Shown: positions 9,153 to 17,980, numbered from the stretch's first letter. The stretch is 64,000 nucleotides of DNA from Longitalea arenae (GCF_016924755.1 NZ_JAFFJX010000010.1:124001-188000), one strand, 5' to 3'. Numbers and translations: made by a program. The notes: a model not told the origin generated them from the sequence alone.

Positions 9153-10070
9153 ATGGCATCTGTAACTGTAAATAATATTACAAAGCATTACGGTAAAAAG
9201 AAAGAGCTTACCCAGGCTTTGCGCGGCGTTTCTTTTACCGTAGAGCAGGGTGAATTATTCGGCATTATTGGTCCCGACGGCGCCGGTAAAACATCCCTGT
9301 TCCGCATTCTTACCACCTTGTTATTACCCGATGCCGGTGCAGCTTCTGTAGATGGCCTGGATGTGGTCAAGGATTTCAAAGCCATCCGTCAACGCGTTGG
9401 CTATATGCCGGGCCGTTTCTCTTTGTACCAGGATCTTACCATTGAAGAGAACCTCGAATTCTTTGCCACCATCTTCAATACCTCGGTCAGTGAGAATTAC
9501 GATCTTATCAAAGATATCTATTCGCAGATAGAGCCGTTCAAGAAAAGGCGGGCTGGTAAGTTGTCGGGAGGGATGAAGCAAAAACTCGCCCTTTGTTGTG
9601 CGCTGATCCATAAACCTTCGGTCTTGTTCCTGGATGAACCTACTACGGGTGTGGATGCAGTATCGCGCAAAGAGTTCTGGGAAATGCTGCGCAATCTTAA
9701 AAAGCAGGGCATTAGCATCCTGGTGTCAACGCCTTATATGGATGAAGCCAGTATGTGCGACCGCGTGGCATTGATCCAAAACGGAAGCATATTATCGGTA
9801 GACAGTCCCGAAGGGGTGATCGCTTCTTTCAAACAGCCGCTGGTTGCGGTGAAAGACAGGAATATGCTGCCGCTATTGAATCATCTGCAGGCTTTTGAAG
9901 GAACACAGGATGTATATCCGTTTGGGGAATACCACCATGTCGTGTTGAAGGATGGTTATTCAGCTGCTGAGGTTTCTACTTACTTACAGCATCAACATGC
10001 GCAGGCGGAAGTACAGCCGGTGAGGGCAGACATCGAGGATTGTTTTATTGCCCTGATGAAGTCCGCGTGA
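9153..10070 (+). CDS. ABC transporter ATPase (YbhF N-half type)
   Basis: Cytoplasmic ATP-binding subunit of the efflux ABC-2 transporter, 305 residues. Walker A GPDGAGKTS (about 39-47), signature LSGGMKQK (about 135), Walker B VLFLDEPTTGVD and the switch region ISILVSTPYMDEA are intact, followed by a C-terminal extension of about 85 residues typical of drug-exporter ATPases. In E. coli YbhF the two ATPase domains are fused in one chain; here they are two adjacent genes, this being the one with a canonical signature. Confidence 0.93.
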   Translation: MASVTVNNITKHYGKKKELTQALRGVSFTVEQGELFGIIGPDGAGKTSLFRILTTLLLPDAGAASVDGLDVVKDFKAIRQRVGYMPGRFSLYQDLTIEENLEFFATIFNTSVSENYDLIKDIYSQIEPFKKRRAGKLSGGMKQKLALCCALIHKPSVLFLDEPTTGVDAVSRKEFWEMLRNLKKQGISILVSTPYMDEASMCDRVALIQNGSILSVDSPEGVIASFKQPLVAVKDRNMLPLLNHLQAFEGTQDVYPFGEYHHVVLKDGYSAAEVSTYLQHQHAQAEVQPVRADIEDCFIALMKSA

Positions 10071-10133
10071 CAGGCTTAGGCGGGCGAAACAAAAGGACCC
10101 TGGCACGCATATAACGAACGCAAACATTTAGCA

Positions 10134-10883
10134 ATGACAACTAACAATATAGCCATACAGGCCGTTGAGCTAACGAAACGTTTCGGTGATTTCACTGCTG
10201 TGGATGCTATCTCCTTTGAAGTAAAAAAAGGCGAGATCTTCGGTTTCCTGGGTGCGAACGGGGCCGGCAAAACAACGGCCATGCGCATGTTATGTGGTTT
10301 ATCAATTCCCAGTTCCGGTAAAGCGGCTGTAGCTGGCTTCGATGTTTATAAACAAACCGAACAGATCAAACGGAGCATTGGCTATATGAGCCAGAAATTC
10401 TCCCTGTATGAAGACCTGACCGTAAAGGAGAATATCCGGTTTTACGCTGGTATTTATGGAAAAAGCGATGCCTTTATTAAAGAGAAAACGGCCTTCCTTT
10501 TAAAGGAGCTGCGCCTGGAAGCAGAAGCCAGTAAGCTGGTGAGATCGCTACCATTGGGCTGGAAGCAAAAGCTGGCTTTTTCTGTAGCCATCTTTCATGA
10601 ACCGGAGATCGTTTTCCTCGATGAACCAACCGGCGGTGTGGATCCTGTTACCCGGCGCGAGTTCTGGAATATGATCTATCAGGCCGCCGAATCGGGCATC
10701 ACCATTTTCGTGACTACGCACTATATGGATGAGGCCGAGTATTGTAACCGCGTGTCGATTATGGTGGATGGCAGAATAGATGCTTTGGATACGCCGGCAG
10801 CATTGAAGCGGAAGTTTGAAGCCAGGTCGATGGATGAGGTGTTCCTGAAACTTGCCAGGAAAGCGAAACGATCCGGAGACTAG
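10134..10883 (+). CDS. ABC transporter ATPase (YbhF C-half type)
   Basis: Second ATP-binding subunit, 249 residues. Walker A GANGAGKTT and Walker B IVFLDEPTGGVD are intact, with the switch histidine in FVTTHYMDEAEYCNR. The signature is changed to SLPLGWKQK instead of LSGGxxQ; this LPLGxxQ form is also found in the second half of YbhF-type fused ATPases. The heterodimer with the preceding ATPase would therefore have one canonical and one degenerate signature. It lies 63 bp after the first ATPase and 90 bp before the first permease. Confidence 0.92.
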   Translation: MTTNNIAIQAVELTKRFGDFTAVDAISFEVKKGEIFGFLGANGAGKTTAMRMLCGLSIPSSGKAAVAGFDVYKQTEQIKRSIGYMSQKFSLYEDLTVKENIRFYAGIYGKSDAFIKEKTAFLLKELRLEAEASKLVRSLPLGWKQKLAFSVAIFHEPEIVFLDEPTGGVDPVTRREFWNMIYQAAESGITIFVTTHYMDEAEYCNRVSIMVDGRIDALDTPAALKRKFEARSMDEVFLKLARKAKRSGD

Positions 10884-10894
10884 CCAGGTCTTGA

Positions 10895-10940
10895 CACGCA
10901 TACCGGCAACCGGCGACTGGTAACCGGTAATTGTATTGAA
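10895..10940. repeat. Spacer word repeat (CCGGCAACCGGCGACTGGTAACCGGTAA)
   Basis: ACCGGCAAC/ACTGGTAACCGGTAAT words between the second ATPase and the first permease. The same words occur at 42408-42432 and 48160-48205. Confidence 0.55.
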
Positions 10941-10973
10941 TCGAATAATAAAATGTTGGCATAACCCATTCAT

Positions 10974-12080
10974 ATGAAACAATTCATTTCTTTCGTAAAA
11001 AAAGAGTTTTACCATATAGCCCGTGACAAGCGCACGCTGTTTATTTTATTGGGTATGCCCATTATGCAGATCCTCATCTTTGGATTTGCGCTTACCAATG
11101 AAGTAAAGAATGCGCGGGTCGCCATTTTCGATCAGTCGAAAGACCTGGCCACGCAGGCCTTGCGCAGCGAGCTCGATGCCAGCCGGTATTTCGATATAAC
11201 GCAGGATGTACATACCTATTCCGAAATAGAAGCTGCGTTTAAAAAAGGCACCATTAAACTGGCCGTGGTTTTTCCGGAAAACTTTGCCAACGATCTCGAT
11301 CATTTTAATACGGCACAAGTGCAGCTGATCGCCGATGCTTCTGACCCCAACGTGGCCAATACACTTACCAATTATGCCACGGCTATTGTGCTCGATTATC
11401 AGGATCGTATCACCAACAACAGGCGCTTACCCTATACCATTAAAACGGAAATGCGCATGTTATATAATCCGCAACTAAAAGGCGCTTACAGTTTTGTGCC
11501 CGGCGTGATGGCCATGGTACTGATGCTTGTTTGTACGCTGATGACTGCCATTACCATTGTGCGCGAAAAGGAATCGGGTACGATGGAAATTATGCTGGTA
11601 TCGCCCATGCGCCCCTTCAAGATCGTGGTTGCCAAAGCGGTTCCCTATTTATTATTATCCGTCGTAAATATTACAAGCATCCTGTTGCTGAGTGTGTTTG
11701 TGCTGGATGTGCCTATCAATGGCAGCCTGTTGTTGCTGATCTTTGAAAGCATCCTCTTCACGTTGACCTGCCTGGCTTTCGGTCTATTGATCTCTACCCG
11801 CACCGATTCACAGCAAACGGCCATGTTCATTGCATTGACCGGCATGTTCCTGCCCACGATCATGCTGAGCGGTTTTATGTTCCCGATCGAAAATATGCCG
11901 TTGCCGCTGCGTATCCTTTCGAATATCGTTCCGGCCAAATGGTTCTATTATATCGTAAAAGAAGTTATGATAAAAGGACTGGGGATAAGCGCTGTTTGGA
12001 AAGAGACCCTGATCCTCACCGGCATGCTATTGTTTTTATTGCTGTTAAGCATCAGGAATTTCAAGATCAGGCTGGCATAG
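10974..12080 (+). CDS. ABC-2 type permease (YbhS-like)
   Basis: Inner-membrane permease subunit, 368 residues. One N-terminal transmembrane helix follows FVKKEFYHIARDKRTLF (about 20-40), then a periplasmic domain of about 140 residues, then five membrane segments (about 175-365), the standard ABC-2 membrane layout. The EKESGTMEIMLVSPMRPF cytoplasmic loop is the family hallmark. It pairs with the next gene to make a heterodimeric pore. The cargo is unknown; relatives export drugs, dyes or lipophilic cations. Confidence 0.93.
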   Translation: MKQFISFVKKEFYHIARDKRTLFILLGMPIMQILIFGFALTNEVKNARVAIFDQSKDLATQALRSELDASRYFDITQDVHTYSEIEAAFKKGTIKLAVVFPENFANDLDHFNTAQVQLIADASDPNVANTLTNYATAIVLDYQDRITNNRRLPYTIKTEMRMLYNPQLKGAYSFVPGVMAMVLMLVCTLMTAITIVREKESGTMEIMLVSPMRPFKIVVAKAVPYLLLSVVNITSILLLSVFVLDVPINGSLLLLIFESILFTLTCLAFGLLISTRTDSQQTAMFIALTGMFLPTIMLSGFMFPIENMPLPLRILSNIVPAKWFYYIVKEVMIKGLGISAVWKETLILTGMLLFLLLLSIRNFKIRLA

Positions 12081-12137
12081 GTAATTTCTATTGTTAACTT
12101 TTTCACTCCCCTAAAGGGGTTGGAGGTAAATAATTAT

Positions 12138-13256
12138 ATGAGAACATTACGTTTTCTCTTACAAAAAGAGTTCCGGCAGATCTTCCGCGATCCGTCGATC
12201 ATTCGCATCATCTTTATGATGCCATCCATCCAATTGCTGATCCTGCCGTGGGCGGCCGATTATGAGGTGAAGAATATTCAGCTCAGCGTGGTTGACCATG
12301 ATCATTCGCAATATTCCCGGCAACTGGTAAATAAAGTGACCTCCTCCGGTTATTTCCAATTGCAGGATTATTCCGGCTCTTATTCCAATGCATTACAACA
12401 GGTAGAGCATGACAAGGCAGACCTGGTACTGGAAATACCAGCTGATTTTGAAAAGAACCTGATCCGGGACAATGAATCCACCCTGTTTATGGCCATCAAT
12501 GCCATCAATGGGGTGAAAGCGAACCTGGGCGGTGCTTACCTGCGCAGCATTGTTCAGGATTATAACCGGGAAGTGCGGGCGAAATGGGTACAGTTGCCGC
12601 GGTTCAGTCCGGAAGTTCAGCTGGAAGTAACTTCTTCGAACTGGTTCAATGCAGCCATGAACTACAAATTATTTATGGTGCCTGGGATCCTGGTGGTACT
12701 CGTAACCATGGTTGGATCTTTTCTGGCATCGCTGAATATTGTGCGGGAAAAAGAGATCGGTACCATAGAGCAGATCAATGTAACGCCGGTTAAAAAGTAT
12801 CATTTCATTTTGGGTAAGCTGATCCCTTTCTGGATACTCGGCCTGCTTATTCTCAGTATTGGATTGACCATTGCATGGCTCGCCTACGGCATTATTCCGG
12901 TGGGCAGTTTACTGGTGATCTATACGTTTGCGGCCGTCTACCTGCTGGCGGTACTTGGTTTGGGCCTGCTGTTATCCACCTACACCAGCAACCAGCAACA
13001 GGCCATGTTGTTATCGTTCTTTCTGATGATGGTATTCATTTTATTGAGCGGTCTGTATACATCTATCGACAGTATGCCGGTCTGGGCGAGGGCCATTACC
13101 AAAGTAAACCCCGTTACTTATTTTATTGATGTAATGCGGATGGTAGTGCTGAAGGGGAGTGGATTAAAAGACATCGGTCCGCATTTGCTTACTATGCTGG
13201 GTTTTGCGCTGGTGCTGAATAGCTGGGCGGTGCTTCATTATAAAAAGCGGTCATGA
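12138..13256 (+). CDS. ABC-2 type permease (YbhR-like)
   Basis: Second permease subunit, 372 residues, same topology as its neighbour: an N-terminal helix after LLQKEFRQIFRDPSIIR, a periplasmic domain, and five C-terminal helices with EKEIGTIEQINVTPVKKYHF in the cytoplasmic loop. The start ATG at 12138 is chosen over TTG 12120 because a GGAGG (12122-12126) lies 11 bp before it, an unusually clear Shine-Dalgarno sequence for this lineage. It is the last gene of the efflux operon; a strong terminator follows. Confidence 0.93.
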   Translation: MRTLRFLLQKEFRQIFRDPSIIRIIFMMPSIQLLILPWAADYEVKNIQLSVVDHDHSQYSRQLVNKVTSSGYFQLQDYSGSYSNALQQVEHDKADLVLEIPADFEKNLIRDNESTLFMAINAINGVKANLGGAYLRSIVQDYNREVRAKWVQLPRFSPEVQLEVTSSNWFNAAMNYKLFMVPGILVVLVTMVGSFLASLNIVREKEIGTIEQINVTPVKKYHFILGKLIPFWILGLLILSIGLTIAWLAYGIIPVGSLLVIYTFAAVYLLAVLGLGLLLSTYTSNQQQAMLLSFFLMMVFILLSGLYTSIDSMPVWARAITKVNPVTYFIDVMRMVVLKGSGLKDIGPHLLTMLGFALVLNSWAVLHYKKRS

Positions 13257-13271
13257 GAAAAGATAGTAATG

Positions 13272-13303
13272 AAAAACCCTCCTGAATGTCCGGGAGGGTT
13301 TTT
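13272..13303. terminator. Bidirectional terminator of the efflux operon
   Basis: AAAAACCCTCC (13272-13282) pairs with GGAGGGTTTTT (13293-13303), with A- and T-runs on either side. It sits between the permease gene and the convergent lipoprotein gene and can serve both strands. Confidence 0.9.
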
Positions 13304-13325
13304 CTATTTTTATTTTAATGCTGTT

Positions 13326-13700
13326 TTAATCGTACCAAAACTGATGCTCGGAATAATTAAAGGAAATAGCAGCGCTTGATCTGTTGTAGTTAATGCCGAT
13401 GTACAGATCGCCGGGCTGGGCAAATTTCTCCGATCTTTCGATATTGCCGTTTACAACTACTTTGATGGTATGAAGCCCATCTGTATTGGCTGTTGAAATG
13501 CTGGTCGCCAGTCCGAGTGATGGAGATGTTGTTACTTCTGTATTCAATAAAGGCTGGTTATCAATATACACCTGTACATGGTCCTTTTCGAAACCTCCCT
13601 GCACATCTACTCCCAGATCAAACACCGTTGGGTTGTTTGTTTTGCGGCAGGCTGCAAATAGCAGCAAAACCAGTGGGAGCAATAAAAGAGTTTTTTTCAT
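13326..13700 (-). CDS. Small lipoprotein, function unknown
   Basis: 124 residues with a lipoprotein signal peptide (KKTLLLLPLVLLLFAAC, lipobox FAAC, Cys18-19), followed by beta-rich sequence containing VYIDNQPLLNTEVTTS and HTIKVVVNGNIERSEKF, which reads like a single immunoglobulin-like sandwich. No catalytic motif is seen. The frame continues to 13760, but the ATG at 13700 starts the signal peptide exactly. It converges on the efflux operon and is divergent from the aldo/keto reductase. Confidence 0.75.
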   Translation of the reverse strand: MKKTLLLLPLVLLLFAACRKTNNPTVFDLGVDVQGGFEKDHVQVYIDNQPLLNTEVTTSPSLGLATSISTANTDGLHTIKVVVNGNIERSEKFAQPGDLYIGINYNRSSAAISFNYSEHQFWYD

Positions 13701-13863
13701 AATATTTTTGCGTTCATGGCTGATTGCAGTACGACAACCGGTTAAAGGTTTTCGTTGCATGTTAATAACAAGGTAACGTTTATTAGACGTGCAAAGTTAC
13801 AGTAACTTGCATCATTACAAAAGCGATCTGCTTAATAAATAGTCACAACCAACAAATTAAGTT

Positions 13864-14862
13864 ATGGAATATAGACAATTGGGTAGTTCTCCGGTGAATG
13901 CTTCGGTAATTACGTTTGGTGCGTGGGCCATTGGCGGCTGGATGTGGGGCGGTAGTGACCGCCGGGAGGCTGTTGATGCCATTAAAGCGTCTTATGACAA
14001 TGGAGTTACTTCCATAGATACGGCGCCAGCCTACGGGCAAGGCCTGAGCGAAGAGATCGTAGCGGAAGCTATCCGGGGCATTCCCCGTGACCGTGTGCAG
14101 CTACTTACCAAATTCGGATTGCGCTGGGATACCCAAGAGGGTGAATTCTTTTTTAAAAGCAAAGACAATAACGGACGCGATATCGACATGCATAAATATG
14201 CATCGAAAGAAAGTGTGATCCAGGAATGCGAAGATTGTTTACGCCGCCTGAAAACCGATTATATCGATCTGTTTCAGATCCACTGGCCCGACAGCACTAC
14301 ACCGGTAGCGGAAACCATGGAAGCCTTGTTGAAGTTGCAGGAGCAGGGAAAGATCCTGGCAGCCGGTGTAAGTAATTATACACCCGCGTTAATGCAGGAA
14401 GCGGAAAAGACGATCAGCCTGGCAGCAAACCAGGTGCCTTACAGCATGGTATTCCGGGATATTGAAAATGACCTGGTGCCTTACTGTATCGAGAATAATA
14501 AAGCGATCATTGTGTATAGTCCGCTGCAGCGGGGTCTGCTTACTGGTAAAATAAAACCCGGCCACACCTTTAACGACGGCGATACGCGTGAAGGCAATCG
14601 TTTTTACACAACCGAAAATATCACCCTGGTAAATCAGATGCTGGATAGTTTACGGCCTCTGGCAGCCGCTAAAAACGCAACGCTGGCACAATTGGTGCTC
14701 CGCTGGACGATTGACCAGCCCGGTATCACGATAGCCCTGGCGGGCGCCCGCAATGCGGAGCAGGCTATACAGAATGCGAAAGCGGCAGAGGTGAAGCTTA
14801 GTCAGGAAGATATTGCGTTCATTGATGAAAAAGTAGCTAAGTTGGAATTGGTGATGCCATAA
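13864..14862 (+). CDS. Aldo/keto reductase
   Basis: NAD(P)H-dependent carbonyl reductase of the AKR superfamily, 332 residues, cytoplasmic. Catalytic tetrad visible: Asp and Tyr in SIDTAPAYGQG, Lys in LLTKFGLRW and His in QIHWPD; the cofactor-binding tail contains PLQRGLLTG and IALAGARNAEQAIQNAKA. It belongs to the stress-response/YghZ-like branch; the substrate cannot be read from sequence. It has its own spacer on both sides; the next gene is a TetR regulator with its own operator. Confidence 0.92.
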   Translation: MEYRQLGSSPVNASVITFGAWAIGGWMWGGSDRREAVDAIKASYDNGVTSIDTAPAYGQGLSEEIVAEAIRGIPRDRVQLLTKFGLRWDTQEGEFFFKSKDNNGRDIDMHKYASKESVIQECEDCLRRLKTDYIDLFQIHWPDSTTPVAETMEALLKLQEQGKILAAGVSNYTPALMQEAEKTISLAANQVPYSMVFRDIENDLVPYCIENNKAIIVYSPLQRGLLTGKIKPGHTFNDGDTREGNRFYTTENITLVNQMLDSLRPLAAAKNATLAQLVLRWTIDQPGITIALAGARNAEQAIQNAKAAEVKLSQEDIAFIDEKVAKLELVMP

Positions 14863-14992
14863 AACATCAGCTTGAGTAACACGGATTGGCGCGGAGGCAA
14901 GAACCTGTTAGAAACGCAGGAACCGAGGGCGCTAACCGGTGTGACGGTGTTCGCATATCTATAAAAAATATATGTTCAGGAGAATATAAGTG

Positions 14993-15014
14993 AATGAATA
15001 TTCATTTATGTTTG
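14993..15014 (+). promoter_or_regulatory. Operator palindrome and -7 box before second tetR
   Basis: Perfect 14-bp palindrome AATGAATATTCATT (14993-15006) abuts TATGTTTG (15007-15014), which fits the TAnnTTTG -7 consensus. The regulator starts at 15022. A sister site lies at 15634-15649. Confidence 0.7.
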
Positions 15015-15021
15015 CGCTGCG

Positions 15022-15612
15022 ATGCGTACAAGAGACGTTAATAAAGAAAACAGTATCCGGGAAAAGGCGATCGAAATGATCGTGAAGGAGGGGCTCGATG
15101 GTTTCAGCATGCAGAAGCTGGCCAAAGCAGCCGCTGTTTCACCGGCTACCCTCTACATCTATTACAAAGACCGGGACGACCTGATCACCCAGATCGCGAC
15201 TGAAATCAGCAACCGGTTGATGGAATCCAGCCTGAAAGGGATGCATCCCAAGATGTCATTTGCCGATGGTATGGCCCTGCAATGGAAAAACCGGATGGAA
15301 TTCTTTTTCAAACATCCGCTTGATATAGAGTTCATCGAGCAGATCAGGTACACGCCCACTTATGACAGTATCAAGAAATCAATCCGGCAGAATTTTGGCG
15401 ATGTGCTTGGCAAATTCGTGCACAATGCCATTAACCGGGGCGAATTAACACCCCTTCCTTTTGAAGTGTATTGGGCGATCGCTTTTGCGCCTCTGTATCA
15501 GTTGATCAAATTTCACAATCAGGGAGAAACGCCGGCCAGTCAGCATTTTACGATCAGCGATGAGATCGTTGATCAAACCCTGCAGCTGGTACTAAAAGCC
15601 CTGCGGCCCTGA
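15022..15612 (+). CDS. TetR-family regulator of the HMA-like/MFS unit
   Basis: 196-residue repressor with the TetR helix-turn-helix in residues 8-55 (REKAIEMIVKEGLDGFSMQK, LAKAAAVSPATLYIYYKDRDDL) and a divergent C-terminal effector domain. Its own promoter and the start of the next gene share the AATGAA-N2-TTCATT operator, implying autorepression and control of the small protein and MFS exporter downstream. The effector is unknown. Confidence 0.9.
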   Translation: MRTRDVNKENSIREKAIEMIVKEGLDGFSMQKLAKAAAVSPATLYIYYKDRDDLITQIATEISNRLMESSLKGMHPKMSFADGMALQWKNRMEFFFKHPLDIEFIEQIRYTPTYDSIKKSIRQNFGDVLGKFVHNAINRGELTPLPFEVYWAIAFAPLYQLIKFHNQGETPASQHFTISDEIVDQTLQLVLKALRP

Positions 15613-15633
15613 TATTTTTTTGTCCAATTAAGT

Positions 15634-15649
15634 AAATGAATGTTCATTT
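15634..15649. promoter_or_regulatory. Second operator of the 15-kb TetR
   Basis: AAATGAA-TG-TTCATTT inverted repeat, three bases before the ATG at 15652. It shares AATGAA-N2-TTCATT with 14993-15006. It overlaps an in-frame ATG at 15640, which is why the start at 15652 is preferred. Confidence 0.7.
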
Positions 15650-15651
15650 TT

Positions 15652-15909
15652 ATGCAAACCATCATTAAACCTGCTTCTTATTCTGAACAAAACGTACAGG
15701 TATTGGTCTTTAGGACCAACCTGGTATCTGCAAAAGATATCTGGCGCATTTCGCCGTTAATGAGCGTTACACCGGGTATACTCAAGTGGAATGTTGATCA
15801 GCACGATATTGACAATGTGCTTCGTATCGAAACGGCCTGGTTGCTGCCGGAGGATATCATCCGGATAGTGACAGCGGTAGGTTACCTCTGTGAAGAGCTG
15901 CCTGATTAA
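15652..15909 (+). CDS. Small HMA-like ferredoxin-fold protein without CxxC
   Basis: 85 residues with a beta-alpha-beta-beta-alpha-beta pattern: VQVLVFRTNLVSAKDIWRIS, VTPGILKWNVDQHDIDNVLR, then WLLPEDIIRIVTAVGYLCEE. The closing AVGYLCEEL resembles the end of heavy-metal-associated domains, but the metal-binding CxxC of the first loop is absent (TNLVSAKDI in its place). Role unknown; it lies between a TetR regulator and an MFS exporter and is directly under the TetR operator, so it may sense or bind the pump's substrate (inference). Confidence 0.65.
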   Translation: MQTIIKPASYSEQNVQVLVFRTNLVSAKDIWRISPLMSVTPGILKWNVDQHDIDNVLRIETAWLLPEDIIRIVTAVGYLCEELPD

Positions 15910-16015
15910 GACGTTCCGCCGGCTGAAACATCCTCCCGGTCAATAGGGGAGGATCCATTTTTCCGTCCGATCGACCTCGGGACGGTATTTGTTCCAAACG
16001 CAAATCATATTTGAA

Positions 16016-17314
16016 ATGAACCAAACCAATCCAACGAAAACAGTCAAACCATCCTTTACCGGCTATGAGGTCTTTGTGATCGCCATACTGGCTTTTTTAC
16101 AATTCACGGTCATTCTCGATTTTATGGTGATGTCGCCCCTGGGCGCCATCATCAGACCGCAATTACATATTTCACCGGCCCAGTTTGGCATGGCCGTATC
16201 GGCTTATGCCTTTAGTGCGGGCGCTTCGGGTTTGCTGGCGGCCGGTTTTGCCGACAAGTTCGACCGCAAAAAACTATTGCTCTTTTTCTACACCGGTTTT
16301 TTGATAGGAACGGCCCTATGCGCCATGGCGCCCAACTATTATTTTCTGCTGGGCGCCCGTATTGTGACCGGCTTGTTCGGAGGCGTGATCGGCTCGGTAA
16401 GTATGGCCATTGTAACAGATCTTTTCCGTATGGAAGTGCGGGGCCGGGTAATGGGTTTTATTCAAATGGCCTTTGCTGCCAGCCAGGTGCTGGGTTTACC
16501 GGTCGGTCTTTTCCTGGCGAACAAATTTGCCTGGCATGCACCCTTCTGGATGATCGTGTTGGCGGGTATTATCCCGGGCATTATCATAGCGGTGAAAATG
16601 AAGCCGGTAAATGCCCATTTAGCGCTGCAGCACGACCGCAATGCTTTTGAGCACATGGGAAAGACCGTTTCCAATGCCAATTACCTGCTGGCCTTTCTGA
16701 CCACTACTTTGCTGGCTACCGGCGGTTTTATGCTGATGCCATTCGGCAGTGATTTCAGTGTAAGGAATCTCGGTATCAGGCCGGAAGATCTGCCCATTTT
16801 ATATGGCATTTCAGGCATATTTTCCTTTGTTTTTGGTCCGCTCACCGGCTATCTCGGCGATAAGCTGGGCAAATACAATGTGTTTGTGGGTGGAAGTATC
16901 CTGACCATGGTCATGGTGGCCATTTACACCAACCTGGGCGTAACGCCCTTGTGGATCGTCATTGCGGTGAATGTGCTCATGTTTGCGGGTGTGCTGGCGC
17001 GGATGGCCACCTCCACAGCGCTGGTAAGCGCCATTCCGCAGCCGCAGGACAGGGGTGCGTTCATGAGCATTAATTCTTCGGTGCAGCAGTTTGCAGGCGG
17101 TTTGGCGGCCTTTTTGGCGGGGCAGGTGATCACCGAGGGGGCCGATAAAAAGCTGCATCATTACAGTACGCTGGGAATCATAGTGATAGCTTCTATGTTA
17201 ATAGTGATTGTCATGTTGTATTTCCTGAACCGCCAGGTGAACCGGAAGATGGGGAAGACGACCGCTGTGAAGCAGGAAAAGGAGCTGGAACCAGGGGCCT
17301 TTGTAATTGAATGA
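16016..17314 (+). CDS. Major facilitator superfamily exporter (DHA1-like)
   Basis: Inner-membrane proton-coupled transporter, 432 residues with 12 predicted membrane helices. The conserved loop GFADKFDRKKLLLFF after helix 2 and the LFRMEVRGRVMGFIQMAF region fit the drug:H+ antiporter-1 group (motif A variant). ATG 16016 is preferred to TTG 15989. It is probably in one unit with the TetR and the small HMA-like protein upstream, making a regulated exporter cassette; the substrate is unknown. Confidence 0.9.
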   Translation: MNQTNPTKTVKPSFTGYEVFVIAILAFLQFTVILDFMVMSPLGAIIRPQLHISPAQFGMAVSAYAFSAGASGLLAAGFADKFDRKKLLLFFYTGFLIGTALCAMAPNYYFLLGARIVTGLFGGVIGSVSMAIVTDLFRMEVRGRVMGFIQMAFAASQVLGLPVGLFLANKFAWHAPFWMIVLAGIIPGIIIAVKMKPVNAHLALQHDRNAFEHMGKTVSNANYLLAFLTTTLLATGGFMLMPFGSDFSVRNLGIRPEDLPILYGISGIFSFVFGPLTGYLGDKLGKYNVFVGGSILTMVMVAIYTNLGVTPLWIVIAVNVLMFAGVLARMATSTALVSAIPQPQDRGAFMSINSSVQQFAGGLAAFLAGQVITEGADKKLHHYSTLGIIVIASMLIVIVMLYFLNRQVNRKMGKTTAVKQEKELEPGAFVIE

Positions 17315-17317
17315 GTT

Positions 17318-17425
17318 GCAGGTTTGCAGGGAAAAGCCCTGAAACCTGTAACCTGAAACCTGTAACTTGTAAGCTGAATCCTCCGCCGTGCTATGAACGG
17401 GGAACATGGAACTTTGAACTTAAGT
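17318..17425. repeat. Spacer word repeat (CCTGAAACCTGTAACC family)
   Basis: GTTGCAGGTTTGCAGGG on the left and CCCTGAAACCTGTAACCTG words on the right form an imperfect inverted pair with the loop AAAAG, followed by GGAACATGGAACTTTGAACTT words. Confidence 0.65.
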
Positions 17426-17479
17426 ATTGTTATATGGACAGCCTTTTGTAAATTAGAAATCAACTAAAAATGCTGTCAT

Positions 17480-17887
17480 ATGATCAAATTTTCAGAACTT
17501 AAATTCGGAGATGTTGTAATAGCTGAGTATGAAGGTCAGCGGATGGAAGGCATGGTGAAGGAGATCAACCGGGAAGACAAGGAAGTGTGCGTGGATACCG
17601 GTGTGCAGGAATTCTGGTATTCCCCGGAACAATTGTATCCCATTCCCCTCAATGATGAGCAAATGCGAAAGCTGGGTTTTACGATGACCGAGAACGGCAA
17701 TGGGTCGGTCAAGTACATGAAGGACTCTTTCCGGGTGCTTTTGCCCAAAAAAGACGATTTTTCGGTGATGGAGATCTGGTGGCGGGAAGATCACCGGTAT
17801 TTGAACCAGCCGATTAACGTGCATGAACTGCAAAACCATTACTATCAAATGACCAAGGTAGAATTATTGCCAGCCCGTGTGCATTAA
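17480..17887 (+). CDS. Conserved Bacteroidota hypothetical protein
   Basis: 135-residue soluble protein, acidic, without signal peptide or membrane helix. The first 55 residues (FGDVVIAEYEGQRMEGMVKE through EFWYSPEQLYPIPL) look like a small beta-barrel of the type found in KOW/Tudor-like domains; the second half contains WWREDHRYLNQPINVHELQN. I recognise it only as a conserved hypothetical of this lineage. It directly precedes the ribosomal alpha operon on the same strand, but is separated by a structured spacer and a promoter. Confidence 0.7.
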   Translation: MIKFSELKFGDVVIAEYEGQRMEGMVKEINREDKEVCVDTGVQEFWYSPEQLYPIPLNDEQMRKLGFTMTENGNGSVKYMKDSFRVLLPKKDDFSVMEIWWREDHRYLNQPINVHELQNHYYQMTKVELLPARVH

Positions 17888-17910
17888 ATTGCTTATTTTC
17901 ATATCTTTAT

Positions 17911-17980
17911 AGGTAAACAAGGAGTGTCGGACCAGAGGTTGAGCGATCTTCGTCAGTCGATGTTCCTTGTTTCTTTTTGT
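17911..17980 (+). ncRNA. Candidate structured small RNA or terminator hairpin
   Basis: AAACAAGGA (17915-17923) pairs with TCCTTGTTT (about 17964-17972) around an interior of about 40 nt that can itself pair (GAC/GTC, AGA/TCT), followed by CTTTTTGTCCTTT. A -7-like TATCTTTA (17902-17909) lies immediately before. It could be an elongated terminator for the preceding gene or an independent short transcript. Confidence 0.35.
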
